Source of the DNA: Bombiscardovia nodaiensis
GTDB taxonomy: Bacteria > Actinomycetota > Actinomycetes > Actinomycetales > Bifidobacteriaceae
DNA: 64,000 nucleotides
Direction: 5' to 3'
Assembly: GCA_033127725.1 (NCBI GenBank)
Contig: AP026798.1
Span: 682,001 to 746,000 of the forward strand
The position numbers and the translations under genes were made by a program. Shown here in pieces: positions 18,489-27,473 of this stretch (the stretch's first letter is position 1; every line of letters starts with the position of its first letter). The notes under the pieces are model-generated. The model was not told the origin of the DNA and searched no databases. It saw only the letters and a list, made by a program, of their open reading frames with translations.

Positions 18489-18545
18489 AACGCCAGCTTT
18501 TGCGCCGGGTCGCTCTGCTATGCCCGGTTCGCGACAGCTGGCGTT
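18489..18545 (+). terminator. Rho-independent terminator after rpmE
   Basis: AACGCCAGCT (18489-18498) pairs with AGCTGGCGTT (18536-18545) and a T run follows directly. An inner CCGGG/CCCGG stem closes the long loop. It probably ends most rpmE transcripts before prfA. Confidence 0.75.
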
Positions 18546-18665
18546 TTTCTATGTCTGGCGAGGAAGTCCTGCGTTCTTATGTGCGCATGGAGGGCTCGCC
18601 TGAAAATTTTGAATATGTAGCCCTTATCTTGCAACTCTTGCAGGGGGTAGAGGAAGGCGAACAGT

Positions 18666-19754
18666 ATGGAGAGCGAACAATTTCCGGCGGCTCAAACCGC
18701 GCTTGAGGAGTACCGGAAGCTGGAAGAGCAGATGAGCCAGCCCGAGATTGCTTCCGATCCTGCTCAGATTCGCAAGCTGGGGCGCAGGCACGCTGAACTC
18801 GGCTCCATAGTGGGGGCCTACCAGGAGTGGCAGACGCTCAATGAGAACTATGAAGCTGCCCAGAGCATGGCTGCAGAAGACCCTGATTTTGCGTCTGAAG
18901 CCAAGAGCTTGGAAGAGCAGCTGCCGGCGGCCGAGGAGAAGCTGAGGGCAGCGTTGATTCCGCGCGATCCGGACGATTCGCGCGACACAATTATGGAGAT
19001 TAAGGCTGGCACAGGCGGCGAGGAGGCGGCTCTCTTTGCTGGCGATTTGATGCGCATGTACACCCGGTATGCGGAGAAGCGCGGCTGGTCTGTCGAAATT
19101 ATGAGCGAGAACGCTACGGAGCTCGGCGGTGTGAAGGACGCTCAAATTGCTATCCGTTCCAAGGGTACCGTCGCTCCGGCCGACGGCGTGTGGGCTTCGC
19201 TCAAGTACGAGGGCGGCGTGCACCGGGTACAGCGCATTCCCGTGACCGAGTCCCAGGGCCGTATCCAGACTTCGGCGGCGGGCGTGATTGTCTTTCCCGA
19301 GGCCGACGAGGACGACGACGAGATTGAGATTGATTCCAAAGACCTGAAAATCGACATTTTCATGAGCTCCGGGCCTGGCGGCCAGTCAGTCAACACTACG
19401 TATTCCGCGGTGCGAATGACCCACATTCCCACCGGTATCGTGGTCTCCATGCAGGACGAAAAGTCGCAGATTCAGAACCGCGCCGCAGCCTTGCGGGTAT
19501 TGAAATCCCGACTGCTGGCCATGAAACATGAGCAAGAAGCTGCCGAGGCCGCCGATATGCGCCACTCCCAAGTGCGCTCCCTGGACCGCTCCGAGCGCAT
19601 CCGCACATACAACTTCCCCGAGAACCGGATTGTGGACCACCGCACGAATTACAAGGCCTACAACCTAGACCAGGTGCTCGACGGCGACATTCAGGCAGTG
19701 ATCGACTCCGACGTGCAGGCCGACGAGGCCACGCGCCTGGCTGAGCGCAAGTGA
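18666..19754 (+). CDS. prfA: Peptide chain release factor 1
   Basis: RF1 recognises UAA and UAG in the ribosomal A site and triggers peptide release. The 362-residue protein has an N-terminal helical domain and the tripeptide discriminator region PVT ([14 protein letters not shown], near residue 195). This is the RF1 type, in contrast to the SPF motif of RF2. The catalytic GGQ ([10 protein letters not shown]) is near residue 238. ATG 18666 follows GAGGAAGG. prmC, whose product methylates the Gln of GGQ, lies downstream after an unusual spacer of about 570 bases. Confidence 0.96.
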   Translation: MESEQFPAAQTALEEYRKLEEQMSQPEIASDPAQIRKLGRRHAELGSIVGAYQEWQTLNENYEAAQSMAAEDPDFASEAKSLEEQLPAAEEKLRAALIPRDPDDSRDTIMEIKAGTGGEEAALFAGDLMRMYTRYAEKRGWSVEIMSENATELGGVKDAQIAIRSKGTVAPADGVWASLKYEGGVHRVQRIPVTESQGRIQTSAAGVIVFPEADEDDDEIEIDSKDLKIDIFMSSGPGGQSVNTTYSAVRMTHIPTGIVVSMQDEKSQIQNRAAALRVLKSRLLAMKHEQEAAEAADMRHSQVRSLDRSERIRTYNFPENRIVDHRTNYKAYNLDQVLDGDIQAVIDSDVQADEATRLAERK

Positions 19755-20323
19755 GGGTTGTGGCCATGTCCGTAGCCGCGAATGTGCCTGCCTAGGGATT
19801 GTTGTCTGGCAATTAGTTTCCTGCTTTTCTGCTCGCTTTTTCTTTAGGGCGCGGAAGTTGGAAGTTGTGCGTTTCCTGTTTCCTGGAAGCTGTGAGCTGC
19901 CGGGAATTACCTGTTTCCAGTCCTGCTCTGCCTTGTTTCGGTCTGTTCCATTCCGTTCGTTGACATGTTGAGCAACGGAAGCTGATGGCCTGGTATAGAT
20001 TCGTTTGTTTAGTTGGCACTGGCGGTTGTGTGTTTCTTATTTCTTGGGAGCGCGGGAGTGGCGGGAAGTTCCTATTTCCGGGCTTGTCTTGTTTTGTTTG
20101 GCTTGTCGGCGGTAGAAGTTGATGACCTGGTATAGCTTTGCCTTCTTGGAAGTTGGGGCGGACAGAATACGCTCGTCAGCGTGATTACGTTTATGTGTGT
20201 TGCGGGGGAGGGTAGACATATTGCAAGGGCTCGGGAGCTGTGTATTTGGCATCCTTCTTATAGTATTAGACGGTGAAAGTCCTCGGATTGAAGAGGTAGC
20301 TGCAGATAGAGCGGGAGATGAGC
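19755..20323. other. Unusual intergenic region between prfA and prmC
   Basis: About 570 bases with a strong strand bias: the plus strand is rich in T and G and poor in A. It contains an imperfect tandem duplication described separately. The two minus-strand frames here owe their length to the low A content and look non-coding. The region splits two genes that are usually adjacent. Confidence 0.4.
19853..20156 (+). repeat. Imperfect direct repeat, two copies of about 140-165 bases
   Basis: Copy 1 covers about 19853-20016 and copy 2 about 20021-20156. Shared landmarks in the same order are a GTTGTGYGTTTC start, a CGGGAA(T/G)T segment, a CTTGTTT segment, GAAG(C/T)TGATG followed by CCTGGTATAG, and an AGTTGG end. 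Divergence is considerable, so the duplication is old or the copies have been reshaped. No coding role is visible. Confidence 0.45.
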
Positions 20324-21364
20324 ATGGTGGAGTCGGCGGAGTCGGCGGAAGATAGTCGGCGCTCGCAAGCGACTGATATGCCGGTGCAGACCGTGCTCGC
20401 TCAAGCGTCTCAGCTCTTAGCTGCTGCGGGAATTGACACGCCAGACAATGACGCGCGCTTGCTGCTGGCTGAGGCTTGCCAGACCAACCTCCACGAGCTC
20501 GACAAGGCCCTGCTCATGCGGCAGACGCTGGGGGAGCTGGCGGCGGGGAGTATGCCCGCGGGCGAGAGCTTGGTTGAGACTGAGTTGGCAGGTCACCTGG
20601 CGGCTGCGAGTTTTGAAGGCTTCATCGAGCGCAGAGTTCAGCGGGAACCTCTGCAATATATCGTGGGCCACACGCCCTTCCGCTTTCTCGATTTGGCAGT
20701 AGGACCGGGTGTTTTCATTCCCCGGCCTGAGACGGAAAGTGTGGTGCAGGCCGGGCTGGATTGGCTGGCAGGGGAGCAGACAACGAGGGAACGGTTGACA
20801 GGGAAGAGGCATACAGCGGGGAGGCTGGAAGAGCCTCTCGTAGTTGACTTGTGCGCCGGGTCGGGGGCTATTGGCTTAGCGGTGGCAACGGAAGTGTCCA
20901 GAGCCCAGGTGTGGGCCGTTGAAGCCTCTGAGGAGGCGGCAGTTTGGACTCGTCGCAACTACGAACGCTATCGGCCGGATATTGAGGCGCATGGTTCCAA
21001 GTACCACTTAATTTTGGGCGATGCCGCTTCCGCCGCGACTCTTACGGACTTGGACGGACAGGTTGACTTGCTTATCTCGAACCCGCCCTACGTTCCCGAA
21101 TCGCAGGTGCCCACCCAGCCCGAAGTGGCCCAGTGGGACCCGCCTCAGGCCCTCTACGGTGCCTCAGCCGACGGTACAGCCCTCCCGCGTCGCATCATCT
21201 CCCGCGCAGCTTCGCTCTTGCGCCCAGGCGGATGCTTCGTCATGGAGCACGACCCCTCGCAGTCCCAGACCCTACGCGAGTGCGCCCAAGCCGTTGGATT
21301 CAGCCAGTCTTCGACCGGCCAAGATATGACCGGTCGAGACCGCTACCTGTTTGCTATTCGCTAA
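20324..21364 (+). CDS. prmC: Release factor N5-glutamine methyltransferase PrmC
   Basis: PrmC methylates the Gln of the GGQ motif in RF1 and RF2 using S-adenosylmethionine. The 346-residue protein is longer than E. coli PrmC because of an N-terminal extension and an insert near residue 70. It shows the SAM-binding DLCAGSGAIGLA segment near residue 175 and the catalytic NPPY motif (LLISNPPYVPES) near 255. GGGAG at 20313-20317 is well spaced for ATG 20324, whereas ATG 20318 directly abuts it. Normally sua5 and wecA follow; here they lie 22 kb downstream. Confidence 0.92.
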   Translation: MVESAESAEDSRRSQATDMPVQTVLAQASQLLAAAGIDTPDNDARLLLAEACQTNLHELDKALLMRQTLGELAAGSMPAGESLVETELAGHLAAASFEGFIERRVQREPLQYIVGHTPFRFLDLAVGPGVFIPRPETESVVQAGLDWLAGEQTTRERLTGKRHTAGRLEEPLVVDLCAGSGAIGLAVATEVSRAQVWAVEASEEAAVWTRRNYERYRPDIEAHGSKYHLILGDAASAATLTDLDGQVDLLISNPPYVPESQVPTQPEVAQWDPPQALYGASADGTALPRRIISRAASLLRPGGCFVMEHDPSQSQTLRECAQAVGFSQSSTGQDMTGRDRYLFAIR

Positions 21365-22142
21365 TAAGGTCGTCATGGCGTAAGTTCTCCCTGGCAAAGT
21401 AGATTCATCGCTCGCCAAGTTGAGTGGTTATTGACTTCTAGGGCATGACTCTGTGCGCAGGCGAGGCTTTGCTGCAGAGTGTTAAGCTTGCTGTCTTGCA
21501 CATTTAGCTTGTTGGCTTGAGCAGTTCAGTTGCCGACTTCTCGATTTGAATAAGTGTTTGTTGCTGGCACCCTACACGGCGTGTATGTGCAAGAGGCATA
21601 GGCGAAGGAGGATAGTATGCTGCGACGACCATTTCACCTGGATGAGCTATTTCTCTGCTTTCATGAACATTCATAAAAATGCAGAATAAAAATCATATAA
21701 CAATTATGTATACTGCATTTTTTTGCTCAGGATACGCTATAACCAGTGTATTTATGTTGAATAGCTGCTGCATAAATTCAGTATAGATGCAGGTTCAAGC
21801 TTTATGTAGAATACTTATGCGCTAAACGGTTGTTGTTATGCTGTATAAAACGGTATACTATTCAAAAAAATGGATATACTCCGTGTAAACCGCATAAAAA
21901 CAGTGTAAATATAAGCTTAATTCATAAATATATACTGTGCATTTACTGCAATAGAGATATGTGTCATATAAATTGTATAAAAATGGTATAAAGATAATCA
22001 AAATATGTATATATACGGCATATATGTTGGACAAAGGCAGCATACATGCAGTAGGTATGCAGTATATATGCTGAATATATACAGTAGATATACAGCAAGA
22101 TACTCCATGCAGTATAGCTATTCAGATTGACTGCCCTTGTGC
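21365..22142. other. AT-rich intergenic region with a cluster of degenerate GTATA-type repeats
   Basis: The first 240 bases are ordinary spacer. From about 21610 to 22125 the sequence becomes very AT-rich. It contains many short, imperfect copies of a unit like GCAGTATA or its complement TATACTGC, often next to GCATA or TATAAA steps. Examples are TATACTGCAT (about 21710), CTGTATAAAACGGTATAC (about 21841), TATACTGTGCATTTACTGCA (about 21931) and GCAGTATATATGCTGAATAT (about 22060). No gene is visible. It may be a regulator-binding array, a partition or recombination region, or low-complexity drift; see the findings. Confidence 0.5.
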
Positions 22143-22490
22143 TTAGTGCAATTCACGGTATTTGTGGTTATTGCCCTTCGAGGTCTCTACCGGGTACTTC
22201 TGCCGCGTCTTCTCAAGCTTGTTGAGCACGATGGTGTCCATGTTCAGCCCAAGCAGCTGCGCCATCTCAATGCAGTAGGTCAGCACGTCCGCCAGCTCGT
22301 CCGCCACGTGCTCCATGTCCCCATCCCGGGCTTCATCCTCCCACTGAAAGCACTCCAGCAACTCCGCCGCCTCAATAGCAATCGACTTAGCCAAAGTCCC
22401 CGGCGTATGAAACTTCTCCCACTCCCTCTCCCGTGCAAATTTCATTACCGTCTCAACAGTTTTATCGCTTAGCATGTCTTCAGTGTACAT
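22143..22490 (-). CDS. MazG-like nucleotide pyrophosphohydrolase
   Basis: This protein of about 115 residues resembles the short all-alpha NTP pyrophosphohydrolases, which hydrolyse nucleoside triphosphates to monophosphate and pyrophosphate. The metal-binding pattern is clear: ExxE in EAAELLECFQW (near residue 47) and ExxD in ADELADVLTY (near 70). FAREREWEKFHTP near residue 20 also fits this family. I start it at ATG 22490 (MYTEDML); ATG 22475 is an alternative, and neither has a good ribosome site. It is divergent from the GIY-YIG/DUF2075 gene with only about 43 bases between starts, which suggests shared control. Possible roles are housekeeping of modified nucleotides or nucleotide depletion during phage attack. 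Confidence 0.8.
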   Translation of the reverse strand: MYTEDMLSDKTVETVMKFAREREWEKFHTPGTLAKSIAIEAAELLECFQWEDEARDGDMEHVADELADVLTYCIEMAQLLGLNMDTIVLNKLEKTRQKYPVETSKGNNHKYRELH

Positions 22491-22533
22491 GGCAGTTTTA
22501 TGTGACAGATGCAAATAGGTGCATAATGAGTGT

Positions 22534-24771
22534 ATGAGTAAAAGCACAAATCTTTCTTCTGTAATCATTGATCTTCCCTACGCAAGGCACAATCCCAAAG
22601 ACTTTGAAGAAGCAATTGAGAGCGAAGCTAGGAGCATGTCAAGAGACAACGAGAATGTGCTCATGAGCGTCAGTTCAGATAGCACATTTGAACAGCAGCT
22701 TGCACGAAATATTCGTTATATTTTGCACTATCCAACTGTTTATATAGTGCATTACAAGTATCCAGCGAATAAATATAGTAAGAAAAGTCAATATACGGTA
22801 TATGTCGGTGAGACAAACAGTATAACGGACCGTACCCAGCAGCATATTGACAGCGTGCCAGAGAAAAGCGCAGGTTGGCAGAAACTTATCGATTTGGTGC
22901 ATCAAGATTCAATGGATGTTAAACAATATGTAATAGGTCATGAGCATTTTAATAAATCACTCACGCTTGATATAGAAAACAAACTCATGAGTTATTTGCC
23001 AAGTGTGCCGTCCGTAAGTTTGGCGCTGAACAAGCGGAACAATCCACAAGACGACTACTATACGGCTGATGAACTCGACAAGGTCTTTTCGCAAATATGG
23101 GCAGGGCTCCATAAGGAAGATCCTGAACTCTTTCCATCAGAAAGTCTCATACGAGATTCAGCCTTATTCAAAGCCTCTCCTTTTACAAAACTGAATGATG
23201 AGCAAAAGCAGGCAGAGAGCAAGATTATTGAAACAGTCAAAAAAATTATTGGTATCGAAGATGATGAAGACGATCGCGGCAATAGCTTAATTCAGACAAA
23301 TGCGTCATACGTCAAGCAGCCAACGCATAAAAACAACAACAAAGCGGCCAATGATGGTGATCCCACATACGTCATCATTGTCCAAGGTATGGCTGGTACT
23401 GGGAAAACGGTTTTGCTCAGTCATCTCTTCGACTTACTATGCACACAGTTGCATATAGCTGGACCTATAGATTCGACCTCGGACAAGCAACCATATAAGA
23501 ATAGTTCTACAGAAGAGCGTATGAGATCGTACATGATTGTTAATCACGCCGAACAGGAAAATGTATATAACCAAATAGCACTTAAGCTAGGTCTTCAGAA
23601 AAAACAGGGACAGGTAGTTGTAAACGCAACACGTTTTATCAATCGCTTTAGCAATCAAAAGTTAAACAACAAAACAGGAAAGTATAGTGGCCGAGCTTTA
23701 CCTGACGAGCCCAATGGTCGGGCCGATATTGTACTTATAGACGAAGCCCATTTGCTTCGGACCCAGGGTAATCAAGGATATTCTGGCACCAATCAGCTAA
23801 AAGATATTCTGAAAAGAACAAAAATTGCTATTGTAGTTTTCGATCCCGAACAAGTGCTTCATAGCTCACAATACTGGACCCGAGAAGAGCTCGATTTCCT
23901 GCAGCCTTCGCTTACAGACCAGTCAGAAGACAGTGTAGAAAACACGCCCTTTAGAACAGACAGTTTTCATGGGGAAAGTTATCAAGTTGCAAGAATACGT
24001 CTTCATGAACAAATGCGCGTACAAGCAGATGATAAAACTTGCGCTTGGCTGGATGAATTTACCAGTAATGGTACGGTCGCACAACTCGATCTGAAACCTT
24101 CCGCGGATAAGTCGGGAGATTTTGAAGATAGTAAAGGGTTTCACCTTCACGTATTTGAATCACCAAACGAGTTGTATCAAGAGATATTAGAGAAGTCACA
24201 AGAGCGAGGCTCTGGAGCAGAAGGCAAGGGGCTTTCTAGACTCCTCGCTACATATGACTGGGAATATTCTTCAAAGACAAAAAACACCAACGATGCTCAC
24301 GGACGGTGGAATGTTGAACTATGCAAAGATTCGGATGGCAAATGGCACACAGGTTTGGGAAATAGGGCAAAGGGTGCAGTCAATCAAACATTCTCTATGC
24401 CTTGGAACTACGAGCTTTACCCGGAGTATGGGGGAAAGAAAACTGATGCTGAGCGGGGTGCCTGGGCTGAGAGAGACTTTACTATTCATGAAATTGGTTC
24501 GACTTATACAATCCAAGGCTTTGATTTGAACTATGCAGGTGTCATTATCGGCCCGTCAGTTATATACCGTAATGGTAACGTCCAGTTTGACCCCAAAAAC
24601 AGTAAGGACAAGTATGCAGTTCAAGGTCGGCATGATGCAACAGTTGACCCCTGTGAAAATCTCAAACACCAGCTCAACGTCCTTCTCAAGCGAGGAGTTC
24701 ACGGACTTTATCTATTTGCTGTGGACGAGCAATTGCAGCAGAAACTGCTCGAAGTAATAAACGCCTGTTAA
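22534..24771 (+). CDS. GIY-YIG nuclease / DUF2075 ATPase fusion
   Basis: This 745-residue protein has two recognisable modules. Residues about 70-160 carry a GIY-YIG-like nuclease signature: VYIVHYK, then YTVYVGETN near residue 90, an Arg and a His in TDRTQQH, and a Glu in LDIENKLM near 153. From about residue 275 a DUF2075 superfamily 1-type ATPase follows. Its motifs are Walker A GMAGTGKT (near 285), Walker B LIDEAH (near 400), VVFDPEQV, LHEQMR, TIQGFDLNYAG (near 655) and LLKRGVHGLYLFAVD near the end. The gene is clearly more AT-rich and richer in Lys, Asn and Ser than its neighbours, which suggests transfer. ATG 22534 has only a weak ribosome site. It probably acts on nucleic acid; a defence role is inference from architecture and context. 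Confidence 0.75.
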   Translation: MSKSTNLSSVIIDLPYARHNPKDFEEAIESEARSMSRDNENVLMSVSSDSTFEQQLARNIRYILHYPTVYIVHYKYPANKYSKKSQYTVYVGETNSITDRTQQHIDSVPEKSAGWQKLIDLVHQDSMDVKQYVIGHEHFNKSLTLDIENKLMSYLPSVPSVSLALNKRNNPQDDYYTADELDKVFSQIWAGLHKEDPELFPSESLIRDSALFKASPFTKLNDEQKQAESKIIETVKKIIGIEDDEDDRGNSLIQTNASYVKQPTHKNNNKAANDGDPTYVIIVQGMAGTGKTVLLSHLFDLLCTQLHIAGPIDSTSDKQPYKNSSTEERMRSYMIVNHAEQENVYNQIALKLGLQKKQGQVVVNATRFINRFSNQKLNNKTGKYSGRALPDEPNGRADIVLIDEAHLLRTQGNQGYSGTNQLKDILKRTKIAIVVFDPEQVLHSSQYWTREELDFLQPSLTDQSEDSVENTPFRTDSFHGESYQVARIRLHEQMRVQADDKTCAWLDEFTSNGTVAQLDLKPSADKSGDFEDSKGFHLHVFESPNELYQEILEKSQERGSGAEGKGLSRLLATYDWEYSSKTKNTNDAHGRWNVELCKDSDGKWHTGLGNRAKGAVNQTFSMPWNYELYPEYGGKKTDAERGAWAERDFTIHEIGSTYTIQGFDLNYAGVIIGPSVIYRNGNVQFDPKNSKDKYAVQGRHDATVDPCENLKHQLNVLLKRGVHGLYLFAVDEQLQQKLLEVINAC

Positions 24772-25056
24772 TGCTTCTAGAAAATAACAGATAATTTTTG
24801 AACAAGAGGTCTCTTTTATATTAGCTAAGGTTATTTGCCTATTTACCAAAGTTTTCTCATGAGAGCTGGTTTCCGTTATATAGCAGAAACTACTTTTAAT
24901 CATAATAGTGCTTGACAGACGGGCAGAGTGGAATCTTGAACTATGTATGTTTTTGGCACAGTGAAAATGCCATAGAACATGCTCACTGTGACAAAAACAA
25001 GCGGAACTCAATCGGCAGCATAAACGTTGTGACCTGGCGCTAAATCCTCAACCTAG

Positions 25057-25263
25057 TTACATGTTGCTACAAACTGTTCGCAATGTTTCCAATAGGGGTG
25101 GATGTTCAAAGTGTTTATTAGGCTTCCACGTCCGATTCTGCTTGTCCTCTAATCTGCCGAGTCTGGAATCCACAAATCGAGTATGAGTCATGATTAAGTC
25201 GTCGTCATCTGCAGTCCGGTTAGTGACTGTAAGATTTGTTTCAGCGTTTTTATCAATCTTCAA
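25057..25263 (-). pseudogene. Short protein-like remnant, unknown family
   Basis: A minus-strand frame of about 68 residues has good amino-acid composition (KIDKNAETNLTVTNRTADDD, then HTRFVDSRLGRLEDKQNRTW). The same frame continues open upstream into the end of the neighbouring remnant. It could be the C-terminal part of that broken gene in another frame, or the remains of a separate small gene. I do not recognise the family. Confidence 0.3.
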
Positions 25264-25274
25264 CTTTATAGATT

Positions 25275-25805
25275 TTACGACGGTTTGACGGGTTTGCGAT
25301 TGAGGAGGTATGTGGTCTGTTTTTCCTGTATTCTTCCCAAAACTGAAATCTGACTATACCTAGTTGGGTTAAACTCTAGCTGTTTGTTGATCCACAGACG
25401 ACGAGGAACAAGAATTAGTGCTTCACCGGCTGCGTACGGAAGTTGAACGGATTGAGTTCCTCAATCGTGAGAAGAGGCATCCCAAGTTCTAATTGAGGCA
25501 GCTCCAAGTTTGTGGCCGTTTGTTTTGAACTCAGGATATAACTTGACCATATCTTGTGTGAAAGTAATAAGGCTCTCCAGCATTAGCAATAGTGTCATGT
25601 CAGATATGCGGTCATTGCCTATTCCAGGAACGAGAGCTCCCAGTTCTTCAACTTTGCCCAGGTTGCCAGAAATAAGAAGCCGTAAGACTTGACTGCTGAG
25701 CACATTTTAAATCAACTCACCAATGCCAGATGAGAACCCATGACCTCTATAAGAGCTTTTAGTGTATCCTAAACCGTCTTCACTGACTTCAGAAAGCGTT
25801 ATGAG
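25275..25805 (-). pseudogene. Decayed gene, unrecognised family, broken by a stop and two frameshifts
   Basis: Reading the minus strand, one frame gives SEDGLGYTKSSYRGHGFSSG, then GELI, an internal TAA at 25707-25709, and then VLRLLISGNLGKVEELG and LVPGIGNDRISDMT. It continues to a VKLYPEFKTNGHK segment. The sense then shifts to a second frame (LELGMPLLTIEELNPFNFRT) near 25510 and to a third (ALILVPRRLWINKQLEFNP) near 25420, ending at TAA 25275-25277. The three pieces connect smoothly, as expected of one ancestral protein. I associate the GIGxDRISDMT and ILVPRRL patterns with uncharacterised proteins, but cannot name the family. It is likely a lost neighbour of the DUF2075 gene. Confidence 0.5.
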
Positions 25806-26528
25806 GAAACATCAAGAATACTTTTTGGCTATAGACTTTCAAAATTGTCGAAGTCTTGCACGGCGGTTGTGCATTTTCTCAAATAATTACTGTATTTTAA
25901 TACCATTGGTTGATTGGCTTGAGTGGATGGGCGGCCTGTTGACTGTTATAAATTTGTAGTAGACAGCGTAAAAGATTGTGTAAATTTCTGGATGTCTGGG
26001 TACGGACATCTTAGGGCAGATCTCGACTATTGCTACGGTGCAGGTGATTCCTATGAAGTGTTGGACTCTGGTATTTAACCAACATGTTTGGATAACGTTA
26101 AGCACCTGGAGTCACTGGCTCAGGTGATGTGGACTGGAGCTCTTACTCGGCACAAGGATTGTTTGTAAGAGGCTCGACCTCTTCTGTGAAGTATAGATAT
26201 GCCCTGCTCTCCAACAAGAGTAGCAACGTTCCTGAGCTTGTTTTGAGACAGCTTCGTTGTGCGGTTGTGAAAGGAGCCGGCGGCAAGCAAAGCAGAAATA
26301 AAGAAGCGCTAAGGGGTATCAGCGGCTGCTGCTGCTCAAATGGAGTTTTGGGGAGTAGGTGGGCGCGACACGGAGGGACTTATTATTGGGGAAGTGAGTA
26401 TAGTGGATGGTGGTGATTAAAGGTTTTACCATATAGCTCCAAATTTGTAGCTATGAAGCCTGCCGGGGCGCAGAATGCCGAGCCTTTGGCGGACTTGAGA
26501 AATGTAGTACTAAGGAGAGTGAGCCGGA

Positions 26529-27470
26529 ATGGCTAGGAAGATAATACTGGATTCGGACCCGGGGCATGATGACGCTGTTGCCATCCTGTTAGCGGTGGGC
26601 AATCCCAACATTGAATTGCTGGGTGTCACTACTGTGGGCGGCAATCAGAGTCTGGAGAAAGTGACCTATAATGCGCGCGCGGTGCTTCAAGAGGCACATG
26701 CCACTGATATTCCGGTGCACGCGGGCTGCGATCGGCCTCTGGTGCGCAAGCAGGAGGTGGCGGCTGCGATCCATGGTGAGACCGGACTGGACGGCGTGGA
26801 GCTGCCCGAGCCAACCCGTCCGCTCGACCAGGGGCACGCGGTCAACTGGCTGATTGACACGATTATGGCTGCTGAGCCCAAGTCCATCACGCTCGTGCCG
26901 ACCGGCCCCCTGACTAACATCGCCATGGCCGTGCGCATGGAGCCACGCATTGTGGAGCGCGTGAAGGAAGTCGTGCTCATGGGTGGCGGCTACCATGTGG
27001 GCAACTGGTCCGCCGTGGCCGAGTTCAACATCAAGGTGGACCCCGAGGCTGCTCATATCGTCTTCAACGAGCCTTGGCCCGTCACCATGGTGGGCTTGGA
27101 CCTGACCCATCAGGCCCTGTGCACGCCTCAGGTGCAGGCCCGCATCGACGGCCTGGGCACGGACCTGGCCCACTTCGTCTCCGGGCTCATGGACTTCTTC
27201 CGCAAGTCCTACCAGAACAACCAGGACTTCGTGGATCCGCCGGTGCACGACCCCTGCACGGTGGCCTACCTGATTGACCCCAGCGTGGTGCAGACCCGCC
27301 GCTGCCCGGTGGACGTGGAGCTTTCGGGCGACTTGACGCTCGGCATGACCGTCGCCGATTTGCGCGGTCCGGAGCCTTCCGCAGAGGAGTGCCATACCCA
27401 GGTGGCTACCAAGCTGGACTTTGACAAGTTCTGGGATTTAGTGACTGACGCGATTCAAAGGATTGGCTGA
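26529..27470 (+). CDS. Inosine-uridine preferring nucleoside hydrolase
   Basis: This enzyme cleaves the N-glycosidic bond of ribonucleosides to ribose and free base. The 313-residue protein has the calcium-binding N-terminus DSDPGHDDAVA (near residue 7), the active-site region VLMGGGY near 150, and the His in PPVHDPCTV near 240. ATG 26529 is preceded by AAGGAGAGTGAGCCGGA. Composition is GC-rich again, unlike the region before it. The MFS transporter gene starts 3 bases after its stop, so the pair probably imports and degrades nucleosides. The freed hypoxanthine or guanine could feed Hpt. Confidence 0.92.
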   Translation: MARKIILDSDPGHDDAVAILLAVGNPNIELLGVTTVGGNQSLEKVTYNARAVLQEAHATDIPVHAGCDRPLVRKQEVAAAIHGETGLDGVELPEPTRPLDQGHAVNWLIDTIMAAEPKSITLVPTGPLTNIAMAVRMEPRIVERVKEVVLMGGGYHVGNWSAVAEFNIKVDPEAAHIVFNEPWPVTMVGLDLTHQALCTPQVQARIDGLGTDLAHFVSGLMDFFRKSYQNNQDFVDPPVHDPCTVAYLIDPSVVQTRRCPVDVELSGDLTLGMTVADLRGPEPSAEECHTQVATKLDFDKFWDLVTDAIQRIG

Positions 27471-27473
27471 GCA

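Larger units (their letters stand above)
24772..26528. other. 1.75 kb AT-rich region of decayed sequence
   Basis: No intact gene is visible. On the minus strand two protein-like remnants can be followed (25057-25263 and 25275-25805, listed separately). The rest shows frequent stops in all frames. The last 100 bases before 26529 return to ordinary composition and should hold the promoter of the nucleoside hydrolase gene. Confidence 0.5.

Noticed and set aside
21610..22125. CRISPR array or satellite repeat
   Set aside because: The repeated units are short, imperfect, in both orientations and irregularly spaced, with no constant repeat and spacer length and no cas genes in the window.
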